Notes: generated from the sequence alone by a model not told the origin. A stretch of DNA of 64,000 nucleotides from Comamonas sp. JUb58 (GCF_004364775.1 NZ_SOAL01000006.1:62001-126000); one strand, 5' to 3'; positions 1 through 9,446 are shown, numbered from the stretch's first letter. Translations and numbers: made by a program.

Positions 1-870
1 GCCCGGCTCAATGAAAAATCCCTGCGTGGCGCCCAGCGCCTGGCCTGGCTGGCGCGCCCGGCCTACCAAAGCCTTCGCTCGGTGATCGCCCAGACGGAGG
101 ACGATGCCAGCCGCTTGCGTGCGGCCGGTGCTGAGGTGACGGCGGTGCTGGGCAATCTCAAATTTGATGTGGAGCCCGATGCGGCGCAGCTGGCCCAGGG
201 CCAGGCCTGGCACCAGGCGGCGGGCAAGCCGGTGGTGATGCTGGCCAGCAGCCGCGAGGGCGAAGAGGCCCTGTGGTTGCAAGCGCTGGCGCAGCTGCGC
301 AGCAGCAACCCGGACGCCGCAGCGAAGGTGCAATGGCTGCTGGTGCCGCGCCACCCGCAGCGCTTTGGCGAGATTGTGCAACTGCTGCAGGGCGCCGGTT
401 TGCAGGTATCACGCCGCAGCCAATGGCAGGCTGGGCCCCAGCCCGCCGATGTATGGCTGGGCGACAGCATGGGCGAGATGCAGCTGTACTACGGCCTGGC
501 CGATGTGGCCTTGCTAGGTGGCAGCTTTGCACCGCTGGGCGGCCAGAACCTGATCGAGGCGGCCGCTTGCGGCTGCCCGGTGGTGATGGGCCCGCACACC
601 TTCAACTTTGCGCAGGCGGCCGACAGCAGCGTGCAGGCCGGTGCCGGACTGCGTGTGCCAGGCATGGACGAGGGCCTGCAGCAGGCGGTGGCCATTGCCA
701 CCGATATGGCCAGCCACAGCCGCATGCGCCGCGCGGCACTGCAGTTTGCCCAAACCCACCGGGGCGCCGCACAAGCCAGCGCGCAGTTGATTGCCACGGT
801 GTTGGAATCCACCGAAGGCTTTGTCAATTCCAGCTTCGAAGCCTCGCTGTTCGACGAGGATCCTGCCTGA
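1..870 (+). CDS. waaA: 3-deoxy-D-manno-octulosonic acid (Kdo) transferase, C-terminal part (5' end outside window)
   Basis: Open from the first base of the window, so only the last 289 codons are present. The product transfers Kdo from CMP-Kdo to lipid IVA at the inner membrane during LPS core assembly. The visible part is the C-terminal half of a GT-B glycosyltransferase. The stretch LGGSFAPLGGQNLIE near codon 170 and the following AAACGCPVVMGP are the family's conserved nucleotide-sugar loop. The N-terminal membrane anchor and acceptor domain lie upstream of the window. It ends seven bases before the convergent permease gene, so the two 3' ends nearly touch. Confidence 0.93.
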   Translation, partial: ARLNEKSLRGAQRLAWLARPAYQSLRSVIAQTEDDASRLRAAGAEVTAVLGNLKFDVEPDAAQLAQGQAWHQAAGKPVVMLASSREGEEALWLQALAQLRSSNPDAAAKVQWLLVPRHPQRFGEIVQLLQGAGLQVSRRSQWQAGPQPADVWLGDSMGEMQLYYGLADVALLGGSFAPLGGQNLIEAAACGCPVVMGPHTFNFAQAADSSVQAGAGLRVPGMDEGLQQAVAIATDMASHSRMRRAALQFAQTHRGAAQASAQLIATVLESTEGFVNSSFEASLFDEDPA

Positions 871-877
871 GGCTTAC

Positions 878-2146
878 CTAGCGTTTAGAGCGGGTGGCAA
901 AGGCCAGCACAAAGGTCAGCGCCAGGGTCGGCAGGGCCGATCCCGCTTGGGGCGCCCAGGCGGCCAGGCCGTGGTAGAGCGCAATGCCGCCCAGCCACAG
1001 CGCCAGGGGCAGCAGGTGCACGGCAGCCTGCGCGTTGCCAGGCTGGTAGCCACCCCAGGACAGGCGGCCCAGGATCACGCCAAACAGCGGCACAAAGACG
1101 GAGCTGAGGATCAGCAAGAACGGCTCCAGGCTGTGCATCGGCAGCACCATGGCCAGCGCGGTGCTGCACACCGCCATCGCAATGCCCCAGCCGCGCACAC
1201 CCCAGCGCGGCAGCAGGCTGTGGGCCGATACCGCCCCCGAGTAGGCATCGCCATAGGCATTGTCCACCTCGTCCAGCAGCACCAGGGACAGCGCAATCAA
1301 ACCGCCCTGGGCCAGCAGCAAGGCGGCAACCAGGTCGGTGCTGGGCAGCACCAGGGCCACCAGCACACCCAGTGCATAGCACCAGATATTGGCAATGCCA
1401 AAACCGATCCAGGTGCCGGCCATGGCACTGCGGCCATTGCGCCCGTAGCGGGCATAGTCGGCCACCAGCGGCAGCCAGGAGATGGGCATGGCCACCACCA
1501 GGTCGAGCGCCGGCATCACGCCCATGCCGCCGGCACCAGGGCGGCTCCACAGCGCGGGCAGGCCTTGCTGCAGCGCCATGCCCACAAACTGCCAGCTCAG
1601 CCACAGCAGCGACAGCACCACCAGCGGCAGCGCGACGCGCGAGATCAGCTGGCGCACCAGCCGCACCATGGAGCCGGTCATCAATGCCACCAGCAGGCCG
1701 CCCCAGAGCAGGGTGGCCAGCCAGGGCCAGTAGGCCGCCTGCATGCCGCCGGCCTGGCGGCCAATGGCCACCGTGGATTCACGCATCACTACCAGCTCAA
1801 ACGCGCCCCAGCCCAGCAGCTGCACGATATTGAGCAGCACCGGCAGCTTGGCAAAGTGGCGGCCATAGACATGGTGGATCAGCCCGGCGCTGGACAGCCC
1901 GGTGTCGCAGCCGATCTTGCCCACCCAGGCCAGCAGACCAGCCCCGACCACCGAGCCACCCACAATCGCCATCAGCGCCTGTGGCGTGGACAGCGCAGGC
2001 ATCAAATAGGCCCCCACCTGCATCACCAGCAGGCCCACCCCCAGGCTGAACCACAGCGAGGCCAGATGCCAGCCGTTGAAAACACGCTCCTGCTGAGCGA
2101 CGGGATGGAGGGCGAAGTTGGAGGCGGAAGAAGCGTTGGCGGTCAT
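878..2146 (-). CDS. NCS1-family nucleobase/cation symporter (CodB/CytX-like permease)
   Basis: A 422-residue protein with about twelve hydrophobic segments and the NCS1 (purine-cytosine permease) pattern: a GWHLASLWFSLG first helix, a glycine-rich second segment, and a helix with GWGAFELVVM. It probably imports a pyrimidine- or purine-like base at the inner membrane. CytX (hydroxymethylpyrimidine uptake) and CodB (cytosine uptake) are the closest named types, and the sequence alone does not decide between them. I looked for a THI-box before the start, which would favour CytX, and found none. It is a single gene, divergent from the pseudouridine synthase, with a weak ribosome site. Confidence 0.75.
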   Translation of the reverse strand: MTANASSASNFALHPVAQQERVFNGWHLASLWFSLGVGLLVMQVGAYLMPALSTPQALMAIVGGSVVGAGLLAWVGKIGCDTGLSSAGLIHHVYGRHFAKLPVLLNIVQLLGWGAFELVVMRESTVAIGRQAGGMQAAYWPWLATLLWGGLLVALMTGSMVRLVRQLISRVALPLVVLSLLWLSWQFVGMALQQGLPALWSRPGAGGMGVMPALDLVVAMPISWLPLVADYARYGRNGRSAMAGTWIGFGIANIWCYALGVLVALVLPSTDLVAALLLAQGGLIALSLVLLDEVDNAYGDAYSGAVSAHSLLPRWGVRGWGIAMAVCSTALAMVLPMHSLEPFLLILSSVFVPLFGVILGRLSWGGYQPGNAQAAVHLLPLALWLGGIALYHGLAAWAPQAGSALPTLALTFVLAFATRSKR

Positions 2147-2257
2147 GGCCTGTTATTTTTTGGAAGTGCTTGGAAATAGGGAGATGCGCAGTGCAACCCG
2201 GCGGCCATTGTGCCCAGCCAACATGCCCCTAAGGAGATGACTACAATCGCCACCGAG

Positions 2258-3169
2258 ATGACGATACACACGGACCCTTCCACCTGGATGCGCGATGGCG
2301 TCAGCCCCAGCTGCGTGGTGCTGCCTTCGCGCGGCGAGGGGCTGCTGCTGGATTTTCTGGCCCAGCGCCTGCCCCTGGTCAGCGCTGCGCAGTGGCGGGA
2401 GCGCCTGCAGGCGGGCGATGTGGTCGATGGCCTGCGCCAGACCTTGGGGCCGGCGCAGGCCTTTGTGCCCGGCATGCGGGTGTACTACTGGCGCAAGGTC
2501 GAGCAGGAGCTGCCCATTCCTTTTGATGCCGATGTGCTGTACGAGGACGAGCGCCTGTTGCTGGTGGACAAACCGCATTTTCTGCCGGTGCTGCCAACCG
2601 GCAAGTATGTGCAGAACTCCTTGCTGGTGCGGCTGAAGAATGCGACCGGCAATGCCCAGCTCTCCCCACTGCACCGCATCGACCGCGACACCGCCGGGCT
2701 GCTGCTGCTGTCCAAGGATGCGGCCACGCGCGGCCAGTACCAGGCCTTGTTCCGCGACCGGGCCATGGACAAGAGCTATGAGGCGGTAGCGCCCTGGCGG
2801 GCGGACCTGGTGTTTCCGCGGGAGCACCGCAGCCGTATGGAAGAGAGCCAGCGCTTTTTTCTGATGCACGAGGTGCCAGGCGAGCCCAACAGCCACAGCC
2901 ATATGGAGCTGCTGGAGCAGCAGGGCTCCTGGGCGCGCTATAAGCTCAAGCCCGTCAGCGGCAAGCGCCACCAGCTGCGTGTGCACATGGCCGCCTTGGG
3001 ACTGCCGATCCGCAACGATGCCTTCTACCCCGAGGTCAATGACCCGCCCGAGGGTGACTTCTCGCGGCCCTTGCAGTTGCTGGCGCGGGAGCTGCGCTTT
3101 AACGACCCGGTGACGGGGCAGGCGCATGTGTTTCGCAGCCGGCGCCAGTTGCTGCCCTTGGCGGACTAG
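2258..3169 (+). CDS. RluA-family pseudouridine synthase
   Basis: Isomerises specific uridines to pseudouridine in rRNA or tRNA. The catalytic motif HRIDRDTAGLLLLSKD holds the active aspartate, and an N-terminal S4-like part (residues about 15-60) precedes the synthase domain. The C-terminal VSGKRHQLRVHMAALG is the usual second conserved block. The set resembles the RluA/TruC group, but the target site cannot be read from sequence. The frame is open further upstream from a GTG at 2210. I chose ATG 2258 because a TACAAT box (2242-2247) lies just before it; ATG 2237 and ATG 2288 are alternatives. If the TACAAT is the -10 element the mRNA is almost leaderless. Confidence 0.85.
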   Translation: MTIHTDPSTWMRDGVSPSCVVLPSRGEGLLLDFLAQRLPLVSAAQWRERLQAGDVVDGLRQTLGPAQAFVPGMRVYYWRKVEQELPIPFDADVLYEDERLLLVDKPHFLPVLPTGKYVQNSLLVRLKNATGNAQLSPLHRIDRDTAGLLLLSKDAATRGQYQALFRDRAMDKSYEAVAPWRADLVFPREHRSRMEESQRFFLMHEVPGEPNSHSHMELLEQQGSWARYKLKPVSGKRHQLRVHMAALGLPIRNDAFYPEVNDPPEGDFSRPLQLLARELRFNDPVTGQAHVFRSRRQLLPLAD

Positions 3170-3177
3170 ATAAAACA

Positions 3178-3197
3178 AAGCCGCCTGGAGGCGGCTT
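3178..3197 (-). terminator. Rho-independent terminator of psd
   Basis: Perfect 8-bp stem AAGCCGCC/GGCGGCTT with a 4-base loop. On the minus strand it is followed by TGTTTTAT. It lies between the convergent ends of the pseudouridine synthase and psd genes. Confidence 0.75.
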
Positions 3198-3220
3198 GGG
3201 GAAGGCCAGCGTGTGGCGCT

Positions 3221-4069
3221 TTAGCGGCTGAGCGTGCCCATGGCTTCGCCCAGTTGCACCGGCTTGGCCGCAGCCCAGTCTGCATGGAAGGCGCTCTTGC
3301 CTTCGGGCAGCAGCAGCACAATGGTCGAGCCCAGCAAAAAGCGGCCCATCTCATCGCCTTGCTCCAGCACGATCGGCTGGGTCTGGTAATCCCAGGTCCG
3401 AATCTTGCGCGTACGCGGAGGGTTGACCTGGCCGTGCCAGGTCGTGGACATGCTGCCGACAATGGTCGCGCCCACCAGCACCATCACGACGGGGCCAATG
3501 CGCGATTCAAACACGCAGACCACGCGCTCATTGCGTGCAAAAAGGCCGGGCACGCCACGCGCGGTCAGCGGGTTGACGGAGAACAGATCACCGGGCACAT
3601 AGACCATCTTTTGCAGCTTGGCGCGCAAGGGCATGTGGATGCGGTGGTAGTCGCGCGGGCTCAGGTAGATGGTGGCGAACTGGCCGTTGTTGAACTGCGC
3701 GGCCAGCTGCGCATCACCGCCCAGCAAGGCGGTGGTGCTGTAGCTGTGGCCCTTGGCCTGGAAGATCTGGTCCTGCGCAATCGCGCCACACTGGCTGATG
3801 GCGCCGTCGACCGGACAGACCAGGTCGGCTTGGGCCATCGGGCGCACGCCTGCGCGCAGCTCGCGGGTGAAGAAGTCGTTGAAGCTCTTGTACTGCGCAA
3901 TATCGGGCTGCGCTGCTTCATCCATGTTGACCTGGTACTTGCCGACAAACCAGCGGATGAAGCTGGTGGTTGCGCCGCCCAGTTCCGCCGACGCCAATGT
4001 GCCGGCCAGCGCGGTCATCCATTTCTTGGGCAGCAAGTATTGGGGCAAAACAGCAATTCGATCGCGCAT
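3221..4069 (-). CDS. psd: Phosphatidylserine decarboxylase proenzyme
   Basis: Decarboxylates phosphatidylserine to phosphatidylethanolamine at the inner membrane. The hallmark LGST motif sits near residue 246 (in GRFLLGSTIVLLLP); the serine is the site of autocleavage that creates the pyruvoyl group. Other conserved blocks are FFTRELR, CPVDGAISQ and LSPRDYHRIHMP. I start at ATG 4069 (MRDRIAVLPQYLLPKK), which matches how the family begins. An in-frame GTG five codons upstream (4084) is possible. It is a single gene with its own terminator and is divergent from the HPP-CBS gene. Confidence 0.94.
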   Translation of the reverse strand: MRDRIAVLPQYLLPKKWMTALAGTLASAELGGATTSFIRWFVGKYQVNMDEAAQPDIAQYKSFNDFFTRELRAGVRPMAQADLVCPVDGAISQCGAIAQDQIFQAKGHSYSTTALLGGDAQLAAQFNNGQFATIYLSPRDYHRIHMPLRAKLQKMVYVPGDLFSVNPLTARGVPGLFARNERVVCVFESRIGPVVMVLVGATIVGSMSTTWHGQVNPPRTRKIRTWDYQTQPIVLEQGDEMGRFLLGSTIVLLLPEGKSAFHADWAAAKPVQLGEAMGTLSR

Positions 4070-4165
4070 GGTCAGGGCCGTCACAGTAAACCGCCGATTC
4101 TATCGACACTGTGTCGTGCCCATGACAAATTGCGTTGTGAAATGCAGCTTTTGTCGGTCATGTGC

Positions 4166-4183
4166 TGACAATTTGTCGCCAAA
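4166..4183. promoter_or_regulatory. Near-palindromic TGACAATTTGTCGCCAAA element
   Basis: Lies in the psd / HPP-CBS divergent intergenic region, which also holds other TGACAA/TTGTCG-like half sites (around 4121 and 4150). Sixteen of eighteen bases match the element at 44312-44329 in front of the M20 carboxypeptidase gene. Binding of a regulator is an inference. Confidence 0.3.
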
Positions 4184-4299
4184 TGCCTGGTCGGCGATGC
4201 CGCTGCTGCCAGCAGGGGTGACAGCAGCGGCTGGGCTTGTAGTCCACGGCCTGATTATGATGACGGACCTCCAACCAGCATCTCGTTTTCTGTTTCGCC

Positions 4300-5496
4300 A
4301 TGTCTTCTGCACGCCCCCCATCCCAACCCAACTCTGCACCAGGCACGGCCCGCCGCCGCGCGCGGCTGCAGCTGTGGTTGCGCAACTTTCTGCCGTCGGC
4401 TGCGCATGTCAATGGGCTGGAGCTGGCGCGCATGGTCGTGGGCGCGATCGTGGTGCTCTGGCTCACCGGCATGGCCAGCCAGACCTGGGGCCAGCATGAC
4501 CATAGCCCCTGGCTGTTTGCCGCGATGGGGGCCAGCGCCATGCTGCTGATCGGCACGCCGTCCAGCCCGATGGCGCAACCCTGGCCGGTGATTGGCGGCT
4601 CCCTGCTGTCAGCGCTGGCGGGCTGGGTAGCGGTGCTGGTGTTTCCCGATCCGTTGCTGGCCGCTGCGGTGGCGGTGGGCCTGGCCATCATGGTGATGGT
4701 GGTGCTGCGCTGTCTGCACCCGCCCGGCGCTGCGCTGGCGATGTGGATGGCCATCCAGGGCTGGCACGATGTGTCGATCCTGCTCAACCCGGTGGCGATG
4801 AACCTGGTCATTCTGGTGCTGCTGGCCACCGCCTACAACCGCATGACGGGCAAGCGCTACCCCGCACCCCAGCACAGCCAGAAGGCGCAGGCGGCGCAAG
4901 CCTCGCGCGAATCCAGCGCACGCATTGAGGGCAGCGATCTGGACGACGCGCTGGAGCACTTCAATGGCGTGCTCGATGTCAGCCGTGCCGATCTGGAAGC
5001 GCTGCTGCAGGGCGCAAGCCAGGCCGCCTTCAAGCGCACCCTGGGCAATGTGCGCTGCGAGGATGTGATGTCCCATCCGGTGCATGCCATGCGGCCGGAG
5101 AGCAGCATCAAGGATGCCTGGAGCCTCATGCAGCAGTACCGGGTCAAGGCCTTGCCTGTGGTTGATGACGCGCAGCTGGTGGTGGGCATCATCACCTCCA
5201 CCGATCTGCTCAACCATGCGCTGACTGCCACCCCTACTGCGCTCAGCAGCAAGCTCAAGCACTGGGTGCTGCGCAAGAAGGATCCCGGCCAGCTGGTGGG
5301 CGACCTGATGACGGCCGAGGTCTCCAAGGTGGGCAGCTATGACCGCATGGTCGACCTGATCGCGATCTTCTCGCGCGCCAAACTGCACCATGTGCCTGTC
5401 GTCAATCGGCAGGGCAAGCTGGTCGGCATCATCTCCCAGACCGATCTGATGCGCGAGATGGCAGCGGCGCTGTCGCTGCCGCGTGAGGATGGCTGA
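4300..5496 (+). CDS. HPP-family membrane protein with two CBS domains
   Basis: A 398-residue fusion. Residues about 30-175 are an HPP domain with four to five membrane helices, including the CLHPPGAALA block that names the family. The C-terminal half (about 245-395) carries a CBS pair (VRCEDVMSHPVHAMRPE and VGDLMTAEVSKVGSYD), which normally binds adenine nucleotides and gates an attached domain. HPP proteins have been linked to anion (nitrite) movement in plastids; the substrate here is unknown. The start is ATG 4300, with no clear Shine-Dalgarno sequence. The gene is monocistronic, with a strong terminator 31 bp downstream. Confidence 0.85.
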   Translation: MSSARPPSQPNSAPGTARRRARLQLWLRNFLPSAAHVNGLELARMVVGAIVVLWLTGMASQTWGQHDHSPWLFAAMGASAMLLIGTPSSPMAQPWPVIGGSLLSALAGWVAVLVFPDPLLAAAVAVGLAIMVMVVLRCLHPPGAALAMWMAIQGWHDVSILLNPVAMNLVILVLLATAYNRMTGKRYPAPQHSQKAQAAQASRESSARIEGSDLDDALEHFNGVLDVSRADLEALLQGASQAAFKRTLGNVRCEDVMSHPVHAMRPESSIKDAWSLMQQYRVKALPVVDDAQLVVGIITSTDLLNHALTATPTALSSKLKHWVLRKKDPGQLVGDLMTAEVSKVGSYDRMVDLIAIFSRAKLHHVPVVNRQGKLVGIISQTDLMREMAAALSLPREDG

Positions 5497-5527
5497 GCGG
5501 GCGGCTTGACGATCGCCAGGAATGAAG

Positions 5528-5559
5528 AAAGCCCTGCAGTAACGATACTGCAGGGCTTT
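5528..5559. terminator. Bidirectional Rho-independent terminator (HPP-CBS gene / lptG)
   Basis: 13-bp perfect stem (5528-5540 with 5547-5559) and a 6-base loop, between convergent gene ends. The stem ends are A/T runs in both directions. Confidence 0.85.
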
Positions 5560-5642
5560 GTTCTTCAGGATGCCTGACCTTATCCTGGGGCCAGGAACCC
5601 GCTGCAGAACCCTCGCCCAAGGCTGGGGGTGCAGGGGCCCCG

Positions 5643-6737
5643 CTACCTTCGCAGCACCAGCCAACTGAAAGCGCCCAGCGACAGCAGCGAGTAAATCAGC
5701 CCCGGCGCCGCAGCGGTCAGCATCGGGTGCCAGTTCTGCAGATTGCCGGCAAAGCCAAACACATTGTTCAGCAGGAAAAAGCTGATACCGGCCATCACGC
5801 CGCCAAACACATAGCCGGTGATGCCGCCGGAGCGGAAGTGCAGGTAGGCGAAGGGCAGGGCGAGCACGACCATCACCAGGCAGCTGATGGGGTAAAACAC
5901 CTTGCGCCAGAGCTCGATCTCATAGCGCTGCGCACTCTGACCGTTGGCCTGCAAATGGCTTACATAGAGGAAGAGGTCGTAGGTGCTCATCTGGTCGGGC
6001 TTGAGCACGGCGGCAGCTACCATGCTGCTGGTCACGGCGGTCGGCCAGTCCAGGGTCTCCAGGTTCTTGACTTCGACACGGGCCTGGCGCTGGTCGCCCA
6101 GGTCGTAGCGCTGTTCCTGGATGTGGTGCAGGTGCCAGACGCCATTGCCAAACTTGCCGCCAGCGGCGGTCAGCTGCATCTGGATGCGGCCCTGGTCATC
6201 GAAGTTGTAGACCCGCACGCGCTGAAGATCGCCTTCGGGCGAGATGGCGCGCACATTGATGGCGGCCATGCCGTCTTCGCGCTTCTCGCGCAGCCAGGCG
6301 CCGGTGCGGCCGGTGCTCAGCTGGCCAAAGCGCTGTGCGCGCACCAGCTGGCTGGCCTGCTCGCCGGCAGGGGCCACATAGTCGCCAATCGCAAAGGTCA
6401 GCACCACAAAGGCCAGGCCAATGCTCAGCAGGCTGCCCAGCGCCTGCCAGGGGCCCAGGCCGCTGGTGCGCAGGATGGTGAACTCGGAGGTCTGCGCCAT
6501 GCGCGCCATCACAAAGATGGTGCCGATCAGCACGGTGATGGGCAGCAGCTCGTAGATGTGGTTGGGGAGGTTGAGCGCCACGCTCAGCAGCGCATCTTTG
6601 AGCTCATAGGTGCCGGTGCCGATCCAGCGGAACTCGTCCACCAGGTCGAAGAAGAAGAACAGCGCCAGGAAGGCGAGGGTGACAAAGCCGACGGTCACGG
6701 CGATGTCACGGTAGATCATTTTGCGGAAGGTCTTCAT
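5643..6737 (-). CDS. lptG: LPS export ABC transporter permease LptG
   Basis: One of two inner-membrane permeases of the LptB2FG complex, which extracts LPS from the inner membrane and hands it to LptC. The 364-residue protein has the YjgP/YjgQ layout: three N-terminal helices, a periplasmic jellyroll domain (about residues 100-260), and three C-terminal helices. I start at ATG 6737 (MKTFRKMIYRDI). The upstream in-frame codons lie inside lptF. Its start overlaps the lptF stop (ATGA), so the two are translationally coupled. Confidence 0.93.
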   Translation of the reverse strand: MKTFRKMIYRDIAVTVGFVTLAFLALFFFFDLVDEFRWIGTGTYELKDALLSVALNLPNHIYELLPITVLIGTIFVMARMAQTSEFTILRTSGLGPWQALGSLLSIGLAFVVLTFAIGDYVAPAGEQASQLVRAQRFGQLSTGRTGAWLREKREDGMAAINVRAISPEGDLQRVRVYNFDDQGRIQMQLTAAGGKFGNGVWHLHHIQEQRYDLGDQRQARVEVKNLETLDWPTAVTSSMVAAAVLKPDQMSTYDLFLYVSHLQANGQSAQRYEIELWRKVFYPISCLVMVVLALPFAYLHFRSGGITGYVFGGVMAGISFFLLNNVFGFAGNLQNWHPMLTAAAPGLIYSLLSLGAFSWLVLRR

Positions 6738-7834
6738 GCGCGGCTCCCCAGGCGGCGTACCCATTGCAGCAGCGAGAACTGCTGGTTGCGGCTGAGCAGC
6801 AAGGTCCAGGCGAGCAGGGCTGTCAGGCCATGGATGAGAACAAAGGAGAGCGGCAGCGAGGCTTTGCCCGAAGACACCCAGTTCTGGGCAAAGGTCATGA
6901 GGTTGTAGTAAACGATAAAGGCAAACAGCGCAAACACCAGGCTGCTGCTGCGGCCCGCACGGGGGTTGACGCTGGCCATGGCCAGGCCCAGCACCACAAA
7001 GTTGATCGCGGCAATCGCCAGGCCCAGGCGGTAGCCCAGCTCGCCGAGCAGGCGTGGCTCCTGGCTGGCCATCAGCTGGCGCGTGGGGATGTTCTTCACC
7101 GCGCCCATGTCATTGGGGTCGATGGTGGCAGCACTGCCGATGCGGGTGCCGTATTCCTTGAAGTCGCTGACCTTCAGACCGGGGTTGTCCTTGGTTTTCT
7201 CGACGCGCTGGCCATCGTTGAGCACGGCAACGCGGGCGTTCTCCTGCACTTCCAGGTGTGCGCTCTTGGCGGTCGTCACGGTGTCTTTCTTGTCTTCATT
7301 GGTAACGATGAAGACATTGCTCGCTTCCAGCTCTGAGTTGCGGTCGCGGTCGATGAAGAACACGCGCGAGCCGTCGGACGATTCCTGGAATTCCCCTGGC
7401 GCAATGCGGTCGACGTCGCCGCGCTGTTCATATTGGGCACGAAGCTGCACAATCTGCTGGTTGGCCCAGGGCCAGACCAGCAAGGCCAGCACGGCAATGA
7501 CGACCATGATGGGCCAGGAAAAGCGCATCAGCGGGCGCAGAAAGCTCAGCAGGCTTTGACCGCTGCTGAACCACACGGCCATTTCGCTGTCGCGGTACAT
7601 GCGCGACAAAGTCGCCACCACGGCAATGAAAAGGCAGAGGCTCAAAATGGTGGGCAGCTGGCCCAGCACGGTGTAACCCATCACCAGCAACACATCGGAA
7701 GGGTTGACGCTGCCACGCGAGGCCTGGCCCAGCACTTTGATGAGCATCATGGTCATCACCACAGTCACCAGCACCACCAAGGTGGCACCAAAGCTGCGGG
7801 ATAGCTCTTTACGGATCGAGGAATCGAATAACAT
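6734..7834 (-). CDS. lptF: LPS export ABC transporter permease LptF
   Basis: The partner permease of LptG. 366 residues with the same helix-jellyroll-helix layout; the N-terminal MLFDSSIRKELSRSFG is the classic LptF beginning and supports ATG 7834 over the longer frame from 7852. First gene of the lptF-lptG operon. Only 23 bp separate its start from that of pepA on the other strand, so each promoter must overlap the other gene's coding sequence or share that gap. The lptF/pepA divergence is conserved in many proteobacteria. Confidence 0.93.
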   Translation of the reverse strand: MLFDSSIRKELSRSFGATLVVLVTVVMTMMLIKVLGQASRGSVNPSDVLLVMGYTVLGQLPTILSLCLFIAVVATLSRMYRDSEMAVWFSSGQSLLSFLRPLMRFSWPIMVVIAVLALLVWPWANQQIVQLRAQYEQRGDVDRIAPGEFQESSDGSRVFFIDRDRNSELEASNVFIVTNEDKKDTVTTAKSAHLEVQENARVAVLNDGQRVEKTKDNPGLKVSDFKEYGTRIGSAATIDPNDMGAVKNIPTRQLMASQEPRLLGELGYRLGLAIAAINFVVLGLAMASVNPRAGRSSSLVFALFAFIVYYNLMTFAQNWVSSGKASLPLSFVLIHGLTALLAWTLLLSRNQQFSLLQWVRRLGSRA

Positions 7835-7857
7835 TGGCGAGAAGGAAAGCACCGATT

Positions 7858-9432
7858 ATGAACTTTGAACTCAAAACTCTGGATTTGGCTTCGGCCGCCT
7901 TGCAGTCTGGCGACCTGCTGATCGTGTTGGTGGCTGACAAGCAGCCCAAAACCAGTGATGCATTGTCCACCCTGATTGCGCACGCGCAGAAAAATGGTGA
8001 TTTTGAGGCAAAAACCGGCAAGTTGCTGGCAATGTATGCGGTGCCCGCCATTGAAGCCCGGCATTTGTTGCTGCTGGGCATTGGCGATGGCTCGCCCCAG
8101 GCTGTGCGCCAGGCGCTGGCGGGCGTGGCTGGCCCGCTGACGCGTGAAGGCACCGAGCGCGTGACCGTGGTCAGCGCCCAACCGCTGGCAGGCGGTGCAC
8201 TGCATGCGCTGCTGCAATGCCTGGCCGACAGCGCCTACCTGTACCGCACCACCAAGCCATCGGCCAAGGCCGTGGCGCTCAAGTCCGTGGTGCTGGGTGC
8301 GCCCAATGCCGCAGAGCTGGAGCAGGCGTTTGAAGTGGCAAAGGCCACCGCCCATGGTGTGGCCTTTGCCCGCGAATGGGCCAACCGCCCCGCCAACCAT
8401 GCCACGCCCAAGCTGCTGGCCGATGCGGCTGAATCGCTGGCCGAAGAGCACAAGCGCATCAAGTGCAAGATCCACAAGCCCGAAGACGTCGCCAAGCTGG
8501 GCATGGGCGCCTTCATCGCCGTGGCCCAGGGCTCCAAGGAGCCGCTGCGCTTTATCGAGCTTCACTACCAAGGCGCCGACAAGGACAGCCAACCGGTGGT
8601 GCTGGTGGGCAAGGGCATCACCTTTGACACCGGCGGCATCTCCATCAAGCCAGCTGGCGACATGGATGAGATGAAGTACGACATGGGTGGCGCTGCCAGC
8701 GTGCTGGGCACCTTCCGTGCGCTGGCGGAGCTGAAGCCTGAGATCAACGTGGTCGGCCTGATCCCCGCCTGCGAAAACATGCCCGATGGCGGCGCGGTCA
8801 AGCCCGGTGACGTGGTCACCAGCATGAGCGGCCAGACCATTGAAATCCTGAACACCGACGCCGAAGGCCGCCTGGTGCTCTGCGATGCGCTGACCTATGC
8901 CGAGCGCTTCTCGCCCAGCGCCGTGGTCGATATCGCCACCTTGACCGGTGCCTGCGTGATTGCGCTGGGCGCGCAGCGCAGCGGCCTGTTTTCGAACAAC
9001 GACGCACTGGCCCAGGCCTTGCAGGCTGCGGGCGAGCAGGCGCAAGACGCTTGCTGGCGCATGCCGCTGGACGACGAATACGCCGAAGGCCTGAAGACCA
9101 ACTTTGCCGATGTGGCCAATGTGGGCGGTCGCCCGGCAGGCGCCATCACGGCGGCCAAGTTTCTGCAGCGCTTTGTGGGCAGCATGGCCTGGGCGCACCT
9201 GGACATCGCCGGCACCGCCTGGCGCAGCGGCGCCAAGAAGGGCGCCACCGGCCGCCCTGTGGGCCTGCTGCTGCAGTACCTGCTGAGCAGCGCCCAGGGC
9301 GCAGCACCTGCCGAACAGGCCAAGACGGTCAAGCCCGCCAAGGCCAGCAAGGCCGACAAGCCTGCAGCAGCGGCCAAGCCGGGCAAGGCGGCAGTCAATG
9401 TGGACGGCGCTGACAAGGCGGACGCCCAGTAA
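7858..9432 (+). CDS. pepA: Leucyl aminopeptidase (M17) with basic C-terminal tail
   Basis: Cytosolic two-metal aminopeptidase that removes N-terminal residues from peptides; in some bacteria it also binds DNA in site-specific recombination and carAB control. The metal and catalytic motifs are present: VGKGITFDTGGISIKP around residue 255 and NTDAEGRLVLCDAL around residue 335. Start ATG 7858 (MNFELKTLDL) follows a GAAGGAA ribosome site. The last 40 or so residues are a low-complexity Lys/Ala tail beyond the usual M17 end. holC follows after 14 bp, the usual pepA-holC order. Confidence 0.95.
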   Translation: MNFELKTLDLASAALQSGDLLIVLVADKQPKTSDALSTLIAHAQKNGDFEAKTGKLLAMYAVPAIEARHLLLLGIGDGSPQAVRQALAGVAGPLTREGTERVTVVSAQPLAGGALHALLQCLADSAYLYRTTKPSAKAVALKSVVLGAPNAAELEQAFEVAKATAHGVAFAREWANRPANHATPKLLADAAESLAEEHKRIKCKIHKPEDVAKLGMGAFIAVAQGSKEPLRFIELHYQGADKDSQPVVLVGKGITFDTGGISIKPAGDMDEMKYDMGGAASVLGTFRALAELKPEINVVGLIPACENMPDGGAVKPGDVVTSMSGQTIEILNTDAEGRLVLCDALTYAERFSPSAVVDIATLTGACVIALGAQRSGLFSNNDALAQALQAAGEQAQDACWRMPLDDEYAEGLKTNFADVANVGGRPAGAITAAKFLQRFVGSMAWAHLDIAGTAWRSGAKKGATGRPVGLLLQYLLSSAQGAAPAEQAKTVKPAKASKADKPAAAAKPGKAAVNVDGADKADAQ

Positions 9433-9446
9433 GCACAGCCTGCCTT

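Noticed and set aside
2147-2257. TPP riboswitch before the NCS1 permease
   Set aside because: I looked for the CTGAGA and GATCTGGATAATGCCAGCG-type cores of the THI-box on the minus strand and found neither.
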